From Kitasatospora sp. NBC_00374 (GTDB taxonomy: Bacteria > Actinomycetota > Actinomycetes > Streptomycetales > Streptomycetaceae), in assembly GCF_041434935.1 (NCBI RefSeq), contig NZ_CP107964.1, forward strand, positions 4,943,001-5,007,000: a stretch of DNA of 64,000 nucleotides, read 5' to 3'. The notes below the pieces were generated by a model. The model saw only the letters and a list, made by a program, of their open reading frames with translations, was not told where the DNA came from and ran no database searches. Positions 1 through 8,186 of this stretch are shown here, one piece after another; position 1 is the stretch's first letter; each line of letters opens with the position of its first letter. The position numbers and the translations under genes are program-made.

Positions 1-731
1 TCGGCCTGCTCGCCGCGATCGGCCGCGGCACCGTCAGGGTGCGTCCCCGGCCGCGCGTGGTGGTGCTCTCCACCGGCAGCGAGCTGGTCCAGCCGGGCGA
101 GCCCGTCGGCCCCGGCCGGATCTCCGACTCCAACAGCTTCACCCTCACCGCGGCCGCCCGGGACGCCGGCGCCATCGCGTACCGGGTCGGCGGAGTCCCC
201 GACGACGCGGCGGTGCTGCGCTCCGTCCTGGAGGACCAGCTCGGCCGGGCCGACCTGATCGTCACCAGCGGCGGCGTCAGCGTCGGCGCGTACGACGTGG
301 TCAAGGAGGTCTTCGAGAGCTACGGCGGAATGGACTTCCGCCGGCTGCGGATGCAGCCCGGCAAACCCCAGGGCTTCGGCCGGATCGGTGCGGGCGCCGG
401 CGTCCCGCTGCTCGCCCTGCCCGGCAACCCGGTCAGCTCGTACATCTCGTTCGAACTCTTCGTCCGCCCGGTGATCCGCACCATGCTCGGCGCGCCCGAC
501 GTCCACCGCCCGGTGGTGCCCGCGCTCTGCACCGCGGACCTGCGCTCCCCGGCCGGTCGCCGGCAGTTCCTGCGCGGCCGGTACGCCGACGGCCGGGTGA
601 CCCCGGTCGGCGGCGAGGGCTCGCACCTGGTCGGCGCCCTGGCCCGGGCCAACTGTCTGATCACCGTCCCCGAGGACACCACCGCCGTCCCGGCCGGCAC
701 CACCCTCGACGTCGTGCTCCTGACCGACTGA
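1..731 (+). CDS. moeA: MoeA/Glp, gephyrin-like molybdopterin molybdotransferase (5' partial)
   Basis: C-terminal ~240 residues of a MoeA/gephyrin-family protein, which inserts molybdate into adenylylated molybdopterin. The reading frame is open to the window edge from base 3, so the start lies upstream. Visible family motifs are TGSEL, the TSGGVSVGAYD MPT-binding loop, GKPQGFG and LPGNPVSS, followed by the beta-barrel MoeA_C domain. It sits upstream of moaC, moaB, a RimJ-type gene and sepX/glpR. In corynebacteria a gephyrin-like paralogue (Glp) near rimJ and glpR has been recruited to the divisome and binds FtsZ. The same neighbourhood here suggests this copy is the Glp orthologue, possibly with both roles. 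The moonlighting role is inference from context. Confidence 0.93.
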   Translation, partial: GLLAAIGRGTVRVRPRPRVVVLSTGSELVQPGEPVGPGRISDSNSFTLTAAARDAGAIAYRVGGVPDDAAVLRSVLEDQLGRADLIVTSGGVSVGAYDVVKEVFESYGGMDFRRLRMQPGKPQGFGRIGAGAGVPLLALPGNPVSSYISFELFVRPVIRTMLGAPDVHRPVVPALCTADLRSPAGRRQFLRGRYADGRVTPVGGEGSHLVGALARANCLITVPEDTTAVPAGTTLDVVLLTD

Positions 732-836
732 GCCCCGATCCTCCCAGGGCCGCCCGGGCCCCCGGCGAACGAGCCGAGCGCCGAACAAGCTGCTGTACGG
801 TAGCGCGGTATTCGACCCGCGCTCCTGGAGTGACCC

Positions 837-1334
837 GTGACCGACAACCCAAGCGGCGACCGCCTCACCCACGTCGACGACACCGGCGCAGCCCGGATGG
901 TCGACGTCTCGGAGAAGGCCACCACCGTCCGCACCGCGGTAGCCGCCGGCCGGGTCCGGGTCTCCGCCCGTGTGATCGAACTGCTCCGCGGCGAGGGCGT
1001 CCCCAAGGGCGACGCCCTCGCGGTGGCGCGGATCGCCGGGATCATGGGTGCCAAGAAGACCCCCGACCTGATCCCGCTCTGCCATCCGATCGCCATCTCC
1101 GGCGTCACGGTCGACCTGACCGTCACCGACGAAGCCGTCGAGATCACCGCCACGGTGCGGACCGCCGACCGCACCGGCGTCGAGATGGAGGCCCTCACCG
1201 CCGTCGCGGTGGCCGGACTGACCGTGATCGACATGGTCAAGGCCGTCGACAAGGCCGCCGCCGTCGAGGACGTCCGCGTCCTCACCAAGACCGGGGGCAA
1301 GAGCGGCGACTGGGCCCGCGAGGACGCCCGGTGA
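837..1334 (+). CDS. moaC: Cyclic pyranopterin monophosphate synthase MoaC
   Basis: 165 residues, the usual MoaC length. MoaC converts the MoaA product 3',8-cyclo-GTP to cyclic pyranopterin monophosphate in molybdenum cofactor synthesis. Diagnostic stretches are ARMVDVSEK near the N-terminus, MGAKKT, LIPLCHPI (active-site His region), GVEMEALTAV and DMVKAVDK. The GTG at 837 follows a GGAG about 9 nt upstream; a TACGGT -10-like hexamer at 795-800 would give a ~30 nt leader. The 3' end overlaps the next gene by 4 nt (GTGA), implying translational coupling. No moaA is seen in the window. Confidence 0.96.
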   Translation: MTDNPSGDRLTHVDDTGAARMVDVSEKATTVRTAVAAGRVRVSARVIELLRGEGVPKGDALAVARIAGIMGAKKTPDLIPLCHPIAISGVTVDLTVTDEAVEITATVRTADRTGVEMEALTAVAVAGLTVIDMVKAVDKAAAVEDVRVLTKTGGKSGDWAREDAR

Positions 1335-1864
1335 GGGCCCTCGCCGTCACCGTGTCCAACCGCGCCTCGGCCGGCGTCTACGAGGACAAGGGCGGGCCGC
1401 TGCTGGTGGCCGGCCTGGAGCGGATGGGCTTCACCGTGGACGGCCCGCAGGTCGTGCCGGACGGCGAGCCGGTCGAGGCGGCGCTGCGCTCCGCCGTCGC
1501 CGCCGGCTACGACGTGGTGCTCACCACCGGCGGCACCGGTATCTCGCCGATGGACCTCACCCCCGAGATGACCGCCCGGGTGATCGACCGCCGGATCCCG
1601 GGCATCCCCGAGGCCATCCGGGCGTACGGGCGGGAGAAGGTACCGACCTCCGCGCTGTCCCGGGGGCTGGCGGGCCTGGCCGGACGTACCCTGATCGTCA
1701 ACCTGCCGGGCTCGACCGGCGGGGTCAAGGACGGCCTGGCCGTGCTCGCACCGCTGCTCCCGCACGCCGTGGACCAGCTGGCCGGCGGGGACCACCCCCG
1801 ACCCGACGCCGCCCCCGCTCCCGCCCCCGCCGAGCCCCGGCCGTCCGAGGGGAGTACGAGCTGA
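1331..1864 (+). CDS. moaB: MogA/MoaB-family molybdopterin adenylyltransferase
   Basis: 177 residues. The core matches the MoCF_biosynth fold: VTVSNRAS at the N-terminus, the TTGGTGISPMDLTPE loop that binds MPT, and LPGSTGGVKDGL near the end of the fold, as in MogA/MoaB proteins that adenylylate molybdopterin before molybdate insertion. After about residue 150 there is a low-complexity Pro/Ala tail (PAPAPAEPRP) that is probably disordered. GTG at 1331 overlaps the moaC stop, and the gene's own stop overlaps the next start (CTGA). The same name covers MogA and MoaB; the exact subfamily is not separable by eye. Confidence 0.92.
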   Translation: MRALAVTVSNRASAGVYEDKGGPLLVAGLERMGFTVDGPQVVPDGEPVEAALRSAVAAGYDVVLTTGGTGISPMDLTPEMTARVIDRRIPGIPEAIRAYGREKVPTSALSRGLAGLAGRTLIVNLPGSTGGVKDGLAVLAPLLPHAVDQLAGGDHPRPDAAPAPAPAEPRPSEGSTS

Positions 1865-2487
1865 ACGCGGGCTGGCCGGTCGAACTGCGCGAGGGCGAGA
1901 TCACGCTGCGCCCCATCCGGGTCCGGGACCAGCGTTCCTGGCAGGAGGTCAGCCGCCGCAACCGGGACTGGCTGCGGCGCTGGGAGGCCACCGTCCCGCC
2001 CGCTCCGGCGGGGACCTCGGCCGGGACCCGGCCGACCTACCGGCAGATGGTCCGCTACCTGCGCAACGAGGCGGCGGCCGGCCGGATGCTGCCGTTCGTG
2101 GTGCTGTACGGGGACCAACTGGTGGGCCAGCTCACGGTCGGCGGGATCACCTGGGGCTCGATGTGCTCGGCCAACGTCGGCTACTGGATCGACGAGACGG
2201 CCGCCGGGAGGGGCATCATGCCGACCGCCGTCGCGCTCGCCGTCGACCACTGCTTCCGGGCCCTGGGCCTGCACCGCATCGAGGTCTGTATCCGGCCCGA
2301 GAACCGGCCGAGCCGGCGGGTGGTGGAGAAGCTCGGTTTCCGCGAGGAGGGCACCCGGCCGCGCTACCTCCACATCGACGGGGACTGGCGGGACCACCTC
2401 GTGTACGCACTGACGGTGGAGGAGGTCCCGGAAGGGATGCTGACCCGCTGGCGGTCGATCAGAAGTGGCCATCGGCACGGTAATTGA
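1861..2487 (+). CDS. RimJ-type GNAT N-acetyltransferase
   Basis: 208 residues if translation begins at CTG 1861, which overlaps the moaB stop by 4 nt and follows a GGGGAG about 7 nt upstream; no ATG, GTG or TTG occurs in frame before ATG 2047, which would cut into the fold. The protein has the GNAT layout: LRPIRVRDQ at the start, WIDETAAGRGIMPTAV (acetyl-CoA loop, R/QxxGxG/A type), and HRIEVCIRPENRPSRRVVEKLGF, typical of the RimJ/RimL group that acetylates N-termini of ribosomal proteins. A rimJ-like gene between glp and glpR is a conserved actinobacterial arrangement. The substrate cannot be read from sequence. Confidence 0.88.
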   Translation: MNAGWPVELREGEITLRPIRVRDQRSWQEVSRRNRDWLRRWEATVPPAPAGTSAGTRPTYRQMVRYLRNEAAAGRMLPFVVLYGDQLVGQLTVGGITWGSMCSANVGYWIDETAAGRGIMPTAVALAVDHCFRALGLHRIEVCIRPENRPSRRVVEKLGFREEGTRPRYLHIDGDWRDHLVYALTVEEVPEGMLTRWRSIRSGHRHGN

Positions 2488-2624
2488 ATGTATGTTCGAA
2501 ATAGATATCGATATGGCATCGCGCCCGGGTCGAGCCAGCACAAATACCGGCAAAATAGTCGGAGAATCAGCTTGATCGCACGACACGCCGTGCCAAATTG
2601 CTGCCAGGCCTTCCCCTGCGCCCG

Positions 2625-2640
2625 TACCGTGTGAAACGTG
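2625..2640 (+). promoter_or_regulatory. Putative -10 element and leaderless start of sepX/glpR
   Basis: TACCGT at 2625-2630 lies 7 nt before the GTG at 2638 and no purine-rich ribosome binding site is present, so transcription probably starts at or next to the start codon. The 150-base gap before it is unusually AT-rich for this genome and holds the palindrome ATATCGATAT at 2505-2514. No convincing -35 hexamer was found. Confidence 0.5.
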
Positions 2641-3795
2641 AGCAGTAGCGGCCTTATCTACGCGGTCATCGTAGGGGCCTGGGCTGCCTATCTGGTGCCG
2701 ATGTGGCTCCGCAGGCAGGACGAGCTCAACGAGTCGCGTCCGACGGAACGCTTCAGCACCGCGATCCGCCTGCTGGCCGGACGATCGGCCATGGAGCGGC
2801 GAGCGGCCAGGACCCTGGGTGACCAGACCGGGACCGGCGACGGGGCGACCGAGCCCGCGTCCGCCGAGTCCGACACCGAGCCCGAGCCCGAGCCCGGGCT
2901 CGCGCGCGAGCCGGAACCCGAGCCCGCGCCCGATCCGGCGCGCGGCGAACCGGCGTGCCCGGAACCGGCCGAGGTGCACCGTGAGCCCTCCCCCGGGAGC
3001 GACGGCGCGCCCGGGAGCGGCCACGGCGCCATCCACGGCAACGGCGCCATCCACGGCCACGGCTCCACCCACGGGCAGGCCTCCGCCGAGCGCCGGGCGC
3101 GGCTGCTCGCGCGGCGGCGCCGGATGGTCACCGCGCTCTTCCTCGCCTTCGCGCTGGGCGCCGTCGTGGCGGCCGTGGCGGGCGTCGCCTTCATCTGGGT
3201 GCCGATGGTGCCCGCCCTCCTCCTCACCCTCTACATCGGCCATCTCCGCCGGCTGGAGCGCCAGCGCTTCGAGGTGAAGCTGGACCGGGCACGGGCCGCC
3301 CAGGCCGCCGAGCGGCTGCGGGCCCGCGAGCGTGAGCGCGCCGCGCCGACGCCGGCGGAGGAGCCGGAGCGGGCCGACCGGCACGACGCGGCCCACGCCA
3401 CGGACCCGGGGCGCCCGCACCTGCGGCTGGCCACCGAGCCCGGCGGCCACGAACCCCACGCCGACCGCGGCCCGCGCGGCGCCCGGCCGGAGTCCGCGAC
3501 CACGGCCGTCGCCGAGGCCACCGAGCACGAGGAGTGGGTGGACGGCATGCGGGAGCGCGGCGCGGCCGGCCCCGACTCCTGGGAGCCCGTGCCCGTCCCG
3601 CTGCCCACCTACGTGACCGCCCCGGTCGCGCCCCGGGTCACCCGGAGCCTGGACCTGGGCTCGCCCGGCACCTGGGACTCCGGCCGCACGGCGGCGGAGC
3701 CCCGCAACACGCCGCTCTTCGACCAGTACGCCGAGCACGCCCCGCCACCGGCCGAGGCCGAGAGCCGGCCACGCCTGCGGGCCGCCAACGAATGA
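2638..3795 (+). CDS. sepX: SepX/GlpR divisome membrane protein (gephyrin-like molybdotransferase receptor family)
   Basis: 385 residues. The N-terminus (SSSGLIYAVIVGAWAAYLVP) is a membrane segment followed by MWLRRQDELN and a conserved patch TERFSTAIRLL, the signature of actinobacterial GlpR/SepX. A second hydrophobic pair spans about residues 162-202. Between them is an acidic, Pro/Glu-rich stretch (EPEPEPG) and a His/Gly-rich repeat around residues 128-147 encoded by near-tandem 15-18 bp units; the C-terminal half is Arg/Glu-rich and charged. In Streptomyces venezuelae SepX is reported to stabilise FtsZ rings, and in corynebacteria GlpR is the membrane receptor of Glp. The position three genes after moeA/glp fits this role. 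GTG 2638 is chosen because a -10 hexamer lies 7 nt upstream. Confidence 0.88.
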   Translation: MSSSGLIYAVIVGAWAAYLVPMWLRRQDELNESRPTERFSTAIRLLAGRSAMERRAARTLGDQTGTGDGATEPASAESDTEPEPEPGLAREPEPEPAPDPARGEPACPEPAEVHREPSPGSDGAPGSGHGAIHGNGAIHGHGSTHGQASAERRARLLARRRRMVTALFLAFALGAVVAAVAGVAFIWVPMVPALLLTLYIGHLRRLERQRFEVKLDRARAAQAAERLRARERERAAPTPAEEPERADRHDAAHATDPGRPHLRLATEPGGHEPHADRGPRGARPESATTAVAEATEHEEWVDGMRERGAAGPDSWEPVPVPLPTYVTAPVAPRVTRSLDLGSPGTWDSGRTAAEPRNTPLFDQYAEHAPPPAEAESRPRLRAANE

Positions 3796-3800
3796 CCGCC

Positions 3801-3844
3801 CCACCGCCCCGTCGCAGGCCACCGCCACCGCGACGGGGCGGTGG
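3801..3844 (+). terminator. Hairpin terminator after sepX
   Basis: Perfect 15-bp inverted repeat (arms 3801-3815 and 3830-3844, 14-nt loop) just downstream of the sepX stop. There is no U-tract, as is common for actinobacterial terminators. Confidence 0.7.
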
Positions 3845-3899
3845 CCGTTCGGGGGCGGTCATGAGTGCCCCCGCAGAGGTGATAGAGTTCTTTCTCGTT

Positions 3900-3975
<76 letters not shown>

Positions 3976-3980
3976 CAACG

Positions 3981-4017
3981 GAAGTCCCGCCCGATCGTTC
4001 TGATCGGGCGGGACTTC
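3981..4017 (+). terminator. Hairpin terminator after tRNA-Ala
   Basis: Perfect 16-bp stem (3981-3996 with 4002-4017) and a 5-nt loop, starting 8 nt after the tRNA. Confidence 0.85.
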
Positions 4018-4260
4018 TGCGTTGTGCGGCCGGGGTCGGGGTGGAGGCCCGGGCGGACGGGTGGTCAGTGAGGCCGTGGGGGAGGCCCGGTGGGGCGGGT
4101 GTCTCGGTGAGCTTCACCCGATCGGGCGAGTTTCCGGCGGCCGTCCGGGAGCGACCGGTCCGGCCGCCTAGCCTCGTGACGGATCATCAGGCGCCCGGCA
4201 GAGCCGTTGCCCGCTCCCGCTGGTCCTGGTGCCGCCATCGTCGACGAAGGGCCGACGCAC

Positions 4261-6537
4261 GTGTCGCAGCCGTTTGAACTGCCGGACTTCTACATGCCGT
4301 ATCCGGCCCGGCTCAACCCGCATCTGGAGGAGGCCCGGGAGCACACCAAGCGGTGGGCCCGCGGGATGGGGATGCTGGAGGGGTCGGGCGTCTGGGACGA
4401 GCACGACCTCGACTCGCACGACTACGCCCTGCTCTGTGCGTACACCCACCCGGACTGCGACGGCCCGACGCTCTCCCTGGTGACGGACTGGTACGTCTGG
4501 GTCTTCTTCTTCGACGACCACTTCCTGGAGGTCTTCAAGCGCCCGCAGGACCGCAAGGCCGGCAAGGAGTACCTCGACCGGCTGCCGGCCTTCATGCCGA
4601 TGGACCTGGCCGACGGCTTCCCGGAGCCGACCAACCCGGTCGAGGCGGGCCTGGCCGACCTGTGGGCCCGGACGGTGCCGGCCATGTCGATGGCCTGGCG
4701 CGAGCGCTTCGCCGAGAGCACCAGGAACCTGCTGAACGAGTCCGACTGGGAACTCGCCAACATCGACATCCACCGGATCGCCAACCCGGTCGAGTACATC
4801 GAGATGCGTCGGAAGGTCGGCGGCGCGCCCTGGTCGGCCGGTCTGATCGAGTACGCGGCGCAGGCCGAGGTGCCGGCCCCGGTGGCCGACTCCCGCGCGC
4901 TGCGGGTGCTCAGGGACGCCTTCTCGGACGGGGTGCACCTGCGCAACGACCTGTTCTCGTACGAGCGGGAGATCCTCGACGAGGGCGAGCTGAGCAACGG
5001 CGTCCTGGTCCTGGAGACCTTCCTGAACTGCACCACCCAGGAGGCCGCGGACGCCGTCAACGAGCTGCTCACCTCACGCCTCCAGCAGTTCGAGAACACT
5101 GCGCTCACCGAGCTCGGCCCGCTGTTCGCGGAGAATGGGCTGGATCCGCTCGGCGCGGCCCGGGTGCTGGCGTACGTCAAGGGCCTGCAGGACTGGCAGT
5201 CGGGCGGCCACGAGTGGCACATGCGCTCCAGCCGGTACATGAACGGCAGCGCCGAGGGCGCGGCGGCGGCCACCCGGTGGGAGCCGTACCGGATCGGCGG
5301 CATCGGCACCACGGCCGCGGACCTCACCCGGGCCACCGGGCTGCTGGACGCGGGCAGCCGGCGGCGCAGCCACAGCCACGTGCCGTTCCGGAAGACCGGG
5401 CCCTCGCAACTGCCCGACTTCCACATGCCGTTCCAGCTCACCCTCAGCCCGTACCTGGACCAGGCCCGGCGGAACATGGTCGACTGGTGCCACCGGATGC
5501 GCATGCTGGAGATCCAGCCGGGGGATCCGGGCTCGCACGTGTGGACCGAGGAGAAACTGCTCGACTACGACCTCCCGCTCTGCGCCGCGGGCATCCACCC
5601 GGATGCCACGCTGGAGGAGCTGGACCTCACCTCGGGCTGGCTGGCCTGGGGCACCTACGCGGACGACTACTACCCGGTGGTCTTCGGCCGCACCCGGGAC
5701 CTGGCCGGCGCGAAGGCCACCACCGAGCGGCTCGCGTCCTTCATGCCGGTCGACGGCGAGCCGGCCCCGGTGCCGCTGACCGGGATGGAGCGGGGCCTGG
5801 CCGACCTCTGGGAGCGGACCGCGGGCCCGATGCCGGTCGAGCACCGCCGCAAGTTCCGCCAGACCATCGAGGACATGACCGCCAGCTGGCTGTGGGAGCT
5901 GGCCAACCAGGCTCAGAACCGCATCCCCGATCCGGTGGACTACATGGAGATGCGCCGCGCGACCTTCGGTTCCGACCTCACCATGAGCCTGTGCCGGCTC
6001 TCGCACGGGAACGAGGTCCCGGCGGAGATCTACCAGAGCGGGCCGATGCGCTCACTGGAGAACGCGGCCGCCGACTACGCCTGTCTGATCAACGACGTCT
6101 TCTCGTACCAGAAGGAGCTGGAGTACGAGGGCGAGTTCCACAACGCCGTCCTGGTGGTGCAGAACTTCTTCGACTGCGACTATCCGACCGGCCTGGCCAT
6201 GGTCCACGAGCTGATGACCTCGCGGATGGAGCAGTTCCAGCACGTCGCCGGGACGGAGCTGCCGCTGCTGTACGAGGGCTACGACCTGAGCCCGGAGGCG
6301 CGGAAGATCCTCGACGGCTACGTGAAGGAGCTGGAGAACTGGCTCTCGGGCATCCTCAAGTGGCACCAGGACTGCCGCCGTTACGGGGAGCAGGACCTGA
6401 TCCGTCAGTTCGCCCCCGAACTCCCCGGCCGCGGCCGGCCCGCGGCGGCGGCCCCGGGCGGCGCCGACCGGTTCGCCCCGACCGGCCTCGGCACCTCGGC
6501 CGTCCGCGTCCTCGAACTGCTCGGCGCCGGCCGCTGA
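4261..6537 (+). CDS. geoA: Germacradienol/geosmin synthase (bifunctional terpene cyclase)
   Basis: 758 residues in two fused class I terpene-synthase domains. Known members cyclise farnesyl diphosphate to germacradienol/germacrene D (N-terminal domain) and convert it to geosmin with loss of acetone (C-terminal domain). The N-domain has the acidic motif DDHFLE at residues 85-90 and the Mg-binding triad N229, S233, E237 in NDLFSYERE. The C-domain has D468-D469 in DDYYP and N611, S615, E619 in NDVFSYQKE, so both domains keep their metal ligands. GTG 4261 matches the usual N-terminus (SQPFELPDFYMPYPARLNPH); longer in-frame upstream codons are not family-like. A TAGCCT at 4169-4174 is a possible -10, giving a leader of ~80 nt. 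The gene is monocistronic. Confidence 0.96.
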   Translation: MSQPFELPDFYMPYPARLNPHLEEAREHTKRWARGMGMLEGSGVWDEHDLDSHDYALLCAYTHPDCDGPTLSLVTDWYVWVFFFDDHFLEVFKRPQDRKAGKEYLDRLPAFMPMDLADGFPEPTNPVEAGLADLWARTVPAMSMAWRERFAESTRNLLNESDWELANIDIHRIANPVEYIEMRRKVGGAPWSAGLIEYAAQAEVPAPVADSRALRVLRDAFSDGVHLRNDLFSYEREILDEGELSNGVLVLETFLNCTTQEAADAVNELLTSRLQQFENTALTELGPLFAENGLDPLGAARVLAYVKGLQDWQSGGHEWHMRSSRYMNGSAEGAAAATRWEPYRIGGIGTTAADLTRATGLLDAGSRRRSHSHVPFRKTGPSQLPDFHMPFQLTLSPYLDQARRNMVDWCHRMRMLEIQPGDPGSHVWTEEKLLDYDLPLCAAGIHPDATLEELDLTSGWLAWGTYADDYYPVVFGRTRDLAGAKATTERLASFMPVDGEPAPVPLTGMERGLADLWERTAGPMPVEHRRKFRQTIEDMTASWLWELANQAQNRIPDPVDYMEMRRATFGSDLTMSLCRLSHGNEVPAEIYQSGPMRSLENAAADYACLINDVFSYQKELEYEGEFHNAVLVVQNFFDCDYPTGLAMVHELMTSRMEQFQHVAGTELPLLYEGYDLSPEARKILDGYVKELENWLSGILKWHQDCRRYGEQDLIRQFAPELPGRGRPAAAAPGGADRFAPTGLGTSAVRVLELLGAGR

Positions 6538-6550
6538 GCGGGCAGGCCCG

Positions 6551-6581
6551 GCCTGCCCCCGCCGCCGTGCGGGCGGCAGGC
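6551..6581 (+). terminator. Imperfect hairpin between geosmin synthase and the MFS remnant
   Basis: GCCTGCC (6551-6557) pairs with GGCAGGC at 6575-6581, with further GC pairs inside the loop. It lies 13 nt after the geoA stop. Confidence 0.5.
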
Positions 6582-6586
6582 CGGTC

Positions 6587-7084
6587 TCAGCCGACCGGGG
6601 CGGGCTCCGGGAGCGGTGCGGCCGGTGCGGCGGCCCGGGTCCGGCGCTCCAGGGTGACCGAGACGACCGCGAGGACCAGCGCGGCGGCGGCGAGCAGGGC
6701 GCCGACCCGGTAGCGGCCGCCGACCAGGTTGCCGGCCACCATGCCGAGCCCGAAGAGCACCAGCAGCCAGGTCACCGAGCCGTCCGCGTACCCGGCGGCC
6801 TCGGTCGTCATCGGCGCGATGTAGGTGATCGCGGCGAACACGCCGCCGAAGCCGAGCACGGTCATCGCCATCGCGAGGACCACCTGGACGCCCCGGAAGG
6901 CGGCCAGTTCACGGCGGATCCGGGCCTCGCCGGGGCGGGGCGGCTCGTCCTGCGGGATCAGCGCGGCGATGCCGAGCAGCCCGAGCACGCCGAGCCCGGC
7001 CACCAGGGCGAAGGTGAAGCGCCAGCCGAGCAGCGGGCCGAGCTCGCGCCGCTGGTCGCCGCCGTCCGCGGCCTCGACGTACCG
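6587..7084 (-). pseudogene. 5'-truncated MFS transporter remnant
   Basis: A leftward frame encodes the second half of a major facilitator protein. It begins in the middle of the family at LLGWRFTFALVAGLGVLGLLG (the TM5-6 region, encoded from about 7045 downward), then a charged central loop, VVLAMAMTVLGFGGVFAAITYIAP, and further hydrophobic segments. Only about 160 of the usual ~400 residues remain. Upstream the frame degrades into Arg-rich, non-membrane sequence, and a strong terminator-like hairpin stands immediately before it (7161-7201), so no promoter or start is evident. GTG 7003 could start a ~138-residue fragment, but that would lack half the transporter. I read it as a decayed gene. 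Confidence 0.7.
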
Positions 7085-7160
7085 GGCCCGGCGCCGCGCA
7101 GGCCCGCACCGGTCGGCTGACCGGCGGATCGAGCGCAGGTGTCGCAGACGCCGACGACAT

Positions 7161-7201
7161 GCCGAAGGCCCGGCCGGAGTGAATCCGGCCGGGCCTTCGG
7201 C
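7161..7201 (-). terminator. Hairpin terminator of the leftward VWA operon
   Basis: Perfect 18-bp stem (7161-7178 with 7184-7201) and a 5-nt loop GTGAA, 62 nt after the stop of the 7264-8184 gene. Confidence 0.85.
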
Positions 7202-7263
7202 ACGAAGCGAACCGTCAGTCGTCAGTCGTCAGTCGTCGGACCTCGGACGTCGGGCTCCGGGCA

Positions 7264-8184
7264 TCACGAGCGGTACGGGTCGGGCTGCGGGGCCTGGGTC
7301 TGGCGGGGCACCGGCGCGGGGCCGGTCGGGCGCCGCCCGCGCGGGTGCCTGGTCAGGGTGTAGCCCGCGACTCCGGCCAGGGCGGCCAGGGCGCCGCCCG
7401 CCAGCGTCCAGAACCAGCGGGTGTTCCAGCCGGAGAAGATGTCCGAGTACCAGTGGGACTCGGGTTCGACCGGCGCGGCGGCCCGGGTGGTGGAGGCGGC
7501 CGGGGCCGCGGTGGCCCCGGCGGCGGCGGTGGCGCCGGCGTTGACCGGCGGTACCAGCGGGGCCTTCAGCGAGCCGCCCTCCGGCTGGGCGTCGTCCGCC
7601 CCGCCCTTGGCGGTGACGTGCAGCTGCACCTGGGCGGCCAGGCCCAGGTCCTGCTGTGGGACGTCGGCGACCGACAGCCGGACGTAGTACGTGCCCGGCA
7701 GCGGGTCGCCGGACCACGGCTCGGCCCAGGACCGGATCTGCCGGAGCGTGCAGCTCAGCGCCACCGAGGCGGAGCCCTGCTGGGCGGTGGCGTTCTGCGG
7801 CCCGGCGGTGCAGGACTGGCGGCGGCGCAGGCCGTCGAACAGCTCCACCGACCAGGTCTGCGGCCCGGTCCGGTCGGTCGAGGGCGGCAGTGTGACGGTG
7901 ACCTGCACCGTGTCGGTCTGGCCCTCGGAGGCGGCGAACGCCCAGTACAGGTAGTCACCGGTGGAGGCGGCCACCTTGGCGTCCTGCCCGGGGGCCAGGG
8001 TGGCCGCGGTCAGGAAGGTGGTGCCCGCGGTGGTCACCGGCCCGGTCGAGGCCGACGAGGAGGGCGAGGGGGAGGCGGAGGGCGAGGCGGCCGAGGCCGC
8101 CGGTGCGGCCAGCGCGGTCAGGCCCAGGGTGAGCGCGGAGACCGCGAGGGCCGGGGCCCGCAGGGTGGTGGGTGTCGTACGCAT
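7264..8184 (-). CDS. Secreted, C-terminally anchored protein of unknown function
   Basis: 306 residues. There is a signal peptide (MRTTPTT...LTLGLTALAAPAASA), a Ser/Pro-rich linker, then a beta-rich extracellular part (GDYLYWAFAASEGQTDTVQV; LPGTYYVRLSV) resembling the C-terminal half of the upstream VWA protein. An Ala/Thr-rich linker leads to one membrane segment (FWTLAGGALAALAGVAGYTL) and a basic cytoplasmic tail. Two Cys flank the beta region. It starts 2 nt after the upstream VWA gene and was almost certainly co-transcribed and co-expressed with it. The pair probably forms a surface complex, but I do not recognise a function. Confidence 0.85.
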   Translation of the reverse strand: MRTTPTTLRAPALAVSALTLGLTALAAPAASAASPSASPSPSSSASTGPVTTAGTTFLTAATLAPGQDAKVAASTGDYLYWAFAASEGQTDTVQVTVTLPPSTDRTGPQTWSVELFDGLRRRQSCTAGPQNATAQQGSASVALSCTLRQIRSWAEPWSGDPLPGTYYVRLSVADVPQQDLGLAAQVQLHVTAKGGADDAQPEGGSLKAPLVPPVNAGATAAAGATAAPAASTTRAAAPVEPESHWYSDIFSGWNTRWFWTLAGGALAALAGVAGYTLTRHPRGRRPTGPAPVPRQTQAPQPDPYRS

Positions 8185-8186
8185 CG

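Noticed and set aside
320..3828. Long open frames on the strand opposite moaC-moaB and sepX
   Set aside because: They are Arg/Pro/Gly-rich with no family resemblance and overlap well-supported genes; GC-rich codon bias produces such antisense frames throughout the window.
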